From contig NW_019774725.1 in assembly GCF_001039355.2 (NCBI RefSeq), forward strand, positions 450,660-493,033: DNA of 42,374 nucleotides, read 5' to 3'. The DNA comes from Lingula anatina. Taxonomy: Eukaryota; Brachiopoda; Lingulata; Lingulida; Lingulidae. Position 1 is the stretch's first letter; each line of letters starts with the position of its first letter. The notes below the pieces were generated by a model. The model was not told where the DNA came from. It was given only the letters and a program-made list of their open reading frames with translations, and did no database searches. Positions 40,605 to 42,374 of this stretch are shown here, piece by piece. A program made the translations under genes and the position numbers.

Positions 40605-41656
40605 TTACTTCCGAATTCTTTGATCCTGGAATCGTGATTTCCGGCTCTTCACCAAAACAGACTTTTCGTAAGCCTCATAGCCACTGTTGAGAGCTGGTGG
40701 AGCTTCTGGTAACAGATTTTCTGCTTCATTCCTGGCGACAGGGTAGCTTGGAAATTCAAGACGCCTTTGAACAACTTCCTCCATCAACCTGGCAGCATAC
40801 ACTGCAAATATATTGTGTGTCAACACTCAGTAAACAAGTTTTATTTCAGTTGGTTTCCACATACCGTTTCCACATACCGTTATTCTTAAAAATGGACTAG
40901 TATTTATTTTCACCCTCAAGCTGTTATGAGTGAGACAAATGCCTAATGATGATTCCATTTTCCATAATGAATATAAATAATTAAACATCTTCTAATTAAT
41001 CAGCAGATAAAGTTTTGTTTTCTTTTCAAACATTGTGAAGTGGAGCAATCTTCAAATGTAACAAATCCCTCAAGCAGATTTTCTGACAAACTCCTGTGTG
41101 CGTTTTTGTACACCTTGCTCACAAATAAAGAATAGCTACTTCTTACTAAATTATCAATTGAGTATTATTATTTTTCCTTTATTGAAACTATTGTAATTGC
41201 AGTTACCATATGTGGGCTTGTTCTTGATGGGTTTTGCTATGGCCACTGTCCCTTTCTTCATCTTTGGATGAGCTACTGACCACCGTGCAATGCCTTCTTT
41301 TGTTACAGCTTGACCTTTGTCTGAGTTCTCGTTGTAATGAAGTGCAGCAAGAAGGAGTCTGCAATAACAAGAACAGGTTTCATGCATGAATTTGTTAATT
41401 TTTATACAACAATTCTCCTAACTAAGGGAACTTGGCATATTTTTAACTATATTTCTAGGGGGTTATTTGTGAACCTTCCCCTTACATACCTTCCTATCAT
41501 TCCCTTGTAAGAATAATGCGTTGACTTTGGAGCAAAGTGCACAATCACTGAGTGAAACACCTCACAGCCATAAGTTTGGTACATGGGTGATAGCATGGGG
41601 ATGTCCTTTAAGTGTGTGTCCATGATAAGACCAGTCAGAGGGTGGCAAGGTGGGGG
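40605..41656 (-). CDS. C-terminal exons of a transposase-like protein, 5' incomplete
   Basis: Minus strand: open frame from at most 41656 to 41490, then 41358-41207 and 40801-40605 join in phase 2 and 1. It reads DIPMLSPMYQTYGCEVFHSV, FAPKSTHYSYKGMIGRLLLA, ALHYNENSDKGQAVTKEGIA, a KPTYVYAARLMEEVVQRR helix and a basic end SRKSRFQDQRIRK. I know this pattern (tyr-gly-x-glu-x-FHS, FAPK, ALHxNEN) from the end of a large family of uncharacterised animal proteins that I believe to be Kolobok/THAP-associated transposases; the name is from memory. Upstream of 41656 the frame meets a stop with no acceptor visible, so the 5' part is missing or decayed. It ends 150 bp from the P2X7-domain gene, tail to tail. 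Confidence 0.6.
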
Positions 41657-41659
41657 TCA

Positions 41660-42374
41660 ACAGATTTCAACCAAATTCATAATATAGTTGCATACATAGG
41701 AGATATTCACATTGAAGGCAACAATCCCAAAATAAATCATTGGATATAATTATAATATAATATTAAATGTTTTGGCCATTTTTGGCTTGATTTTCAGCTT
41801 CGGTCAATAAAGCCACTTCATAAGCAAATATGTCAAAACTGATGACTTTTAAAAATAAATTGATAATTTACCTATTTAAAGCAGCCATTTGCCATTGAGA
41901 ATATGTTACTTAATTTCAGTTTAACCCACAAACTAACGAGCCACGCCCATTTTTATAACCCCACCCCCCAAACTCAATTTTCTACCAAGCAATGTTCAAG
42001 CATTCATATCTCTCTTTTTGCAAGGTTGACAGCCATAAAATTGTATAGGGATCCTGACCATATATTGGTCTCATCAGACAAAATTTAAAAAGTGTGTTAA
42101 ACACAACAGAAGATATTGAAAAAGTGCCTCAAACATAAGCAATTTTAGCAGAAAACCAAACGACCGAAATCAAGATATCAGTACATTTTGAGATAATACC
42201 TTCCAATAATCAAATTTAATCAAAGACTCACAGCCAGGAATTCAAACAATGCTTTGATAAGGGCAAATCTATCCAATTTTTATAAATACAAGATGGCTGC
42301 CATCAATTCTGTCCCAAAATACAGTTACCATAATTCCTCAAAATAATCATGAGGCCCATTTTTGCAGGTTTTTT
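41660..42374. other. AT-rich right edge
   Basis: No exon, repeat or RNA gene is supported. AAGATGGCTGCCAT at about 42290 resembles a YY1-type site, but a single match has little weight. Confidence 0.4.

Overview
The window looks like nuclear DNA of an intron-rich, AT-rich, repeat-laden invertebrate animal, probably marine. The grounds are spliced genes with GT-AG introns, animal-only domain combinations (Roc-COR, ZU5, UPA, HECT, a P2X7-type cytoplasmic domain), a CR1/Jockey-like LINE, a tRNA-derived SINE, and many small inverted-repeat elements. I cannot name the phylum from sequence alone. It is a draft assembly. There are single N positions at about 6192, 8033, 13180, 17976, 31810 and 39122, and a run of 101 N at 27044-27144. 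At three of the single Ns the two sides repeat each other, which suggests unmerged haplotypes or false duplications.

Region by region: 1-6200 holds repeats. These are two blocks of a palindromic TTGGCCCAACG minisatellite, a complete but decayed 1.19-kb gag-only LTR retroelement on the minus strand (2419-3604), a 1.2-kb TTAA-flanked inverted-repeat element (4690-5868) with a 98-bp MITE nested in it, and one possible minus-strand first exon at 4364-4431. 6234-23054 holds one large plus-strand gene, whose 20 exons I joined by splice signals and phase. It encodes at least about 1500 residues, open at the 5' end, in the order Roc GTPase, COR, ZU5, UPA, HECT ubiquitin ligase. ZU5-UPA modules usually end in a Death domain; here a HECT domain stands in that place. 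The exon phases agree through the whole chain, so this reads as one gene, but RNA evidence is needed for the joins that span assembly Ns. A second, silently diverged copy of the HECT active-site tail lies just after the stop codon.

24459-26714 (minus strand) is an intact four-exon integrase-type (DDE) transposase gene that faces the HECT gene tail to tail. 27000-35300 is mobile-element territory: two fragments of one LINE family, a SINE, MITEs, a long TGTA microsatellite, a 27-bp minisatellite and a perfect 50-bp palindrome. 35500-40456 (plus) holds a gene for a P2X7-type zinc-binding cytoplasmic domain with several candidate upstream exons, a 708-bp assembly-suspect duplication and a frameshift near its end. 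40605-41656 (minus) holds the last three exons of a transposase-like protein, again tail to tail with its neighbour.

The main gene predicts a protein in which a Roco GTPase switch, a ZU5-UPA closure module and a HECT ligase act in one chain, plausibly a regulated ubiquitin ligase in signalling or innate defence. That role is inference. Three intronic or flanking repeats of one family carry nuclear-receptor-type DR1 and extended half-site motifs, including an array with a 146-bp period inside an intron of this gene.
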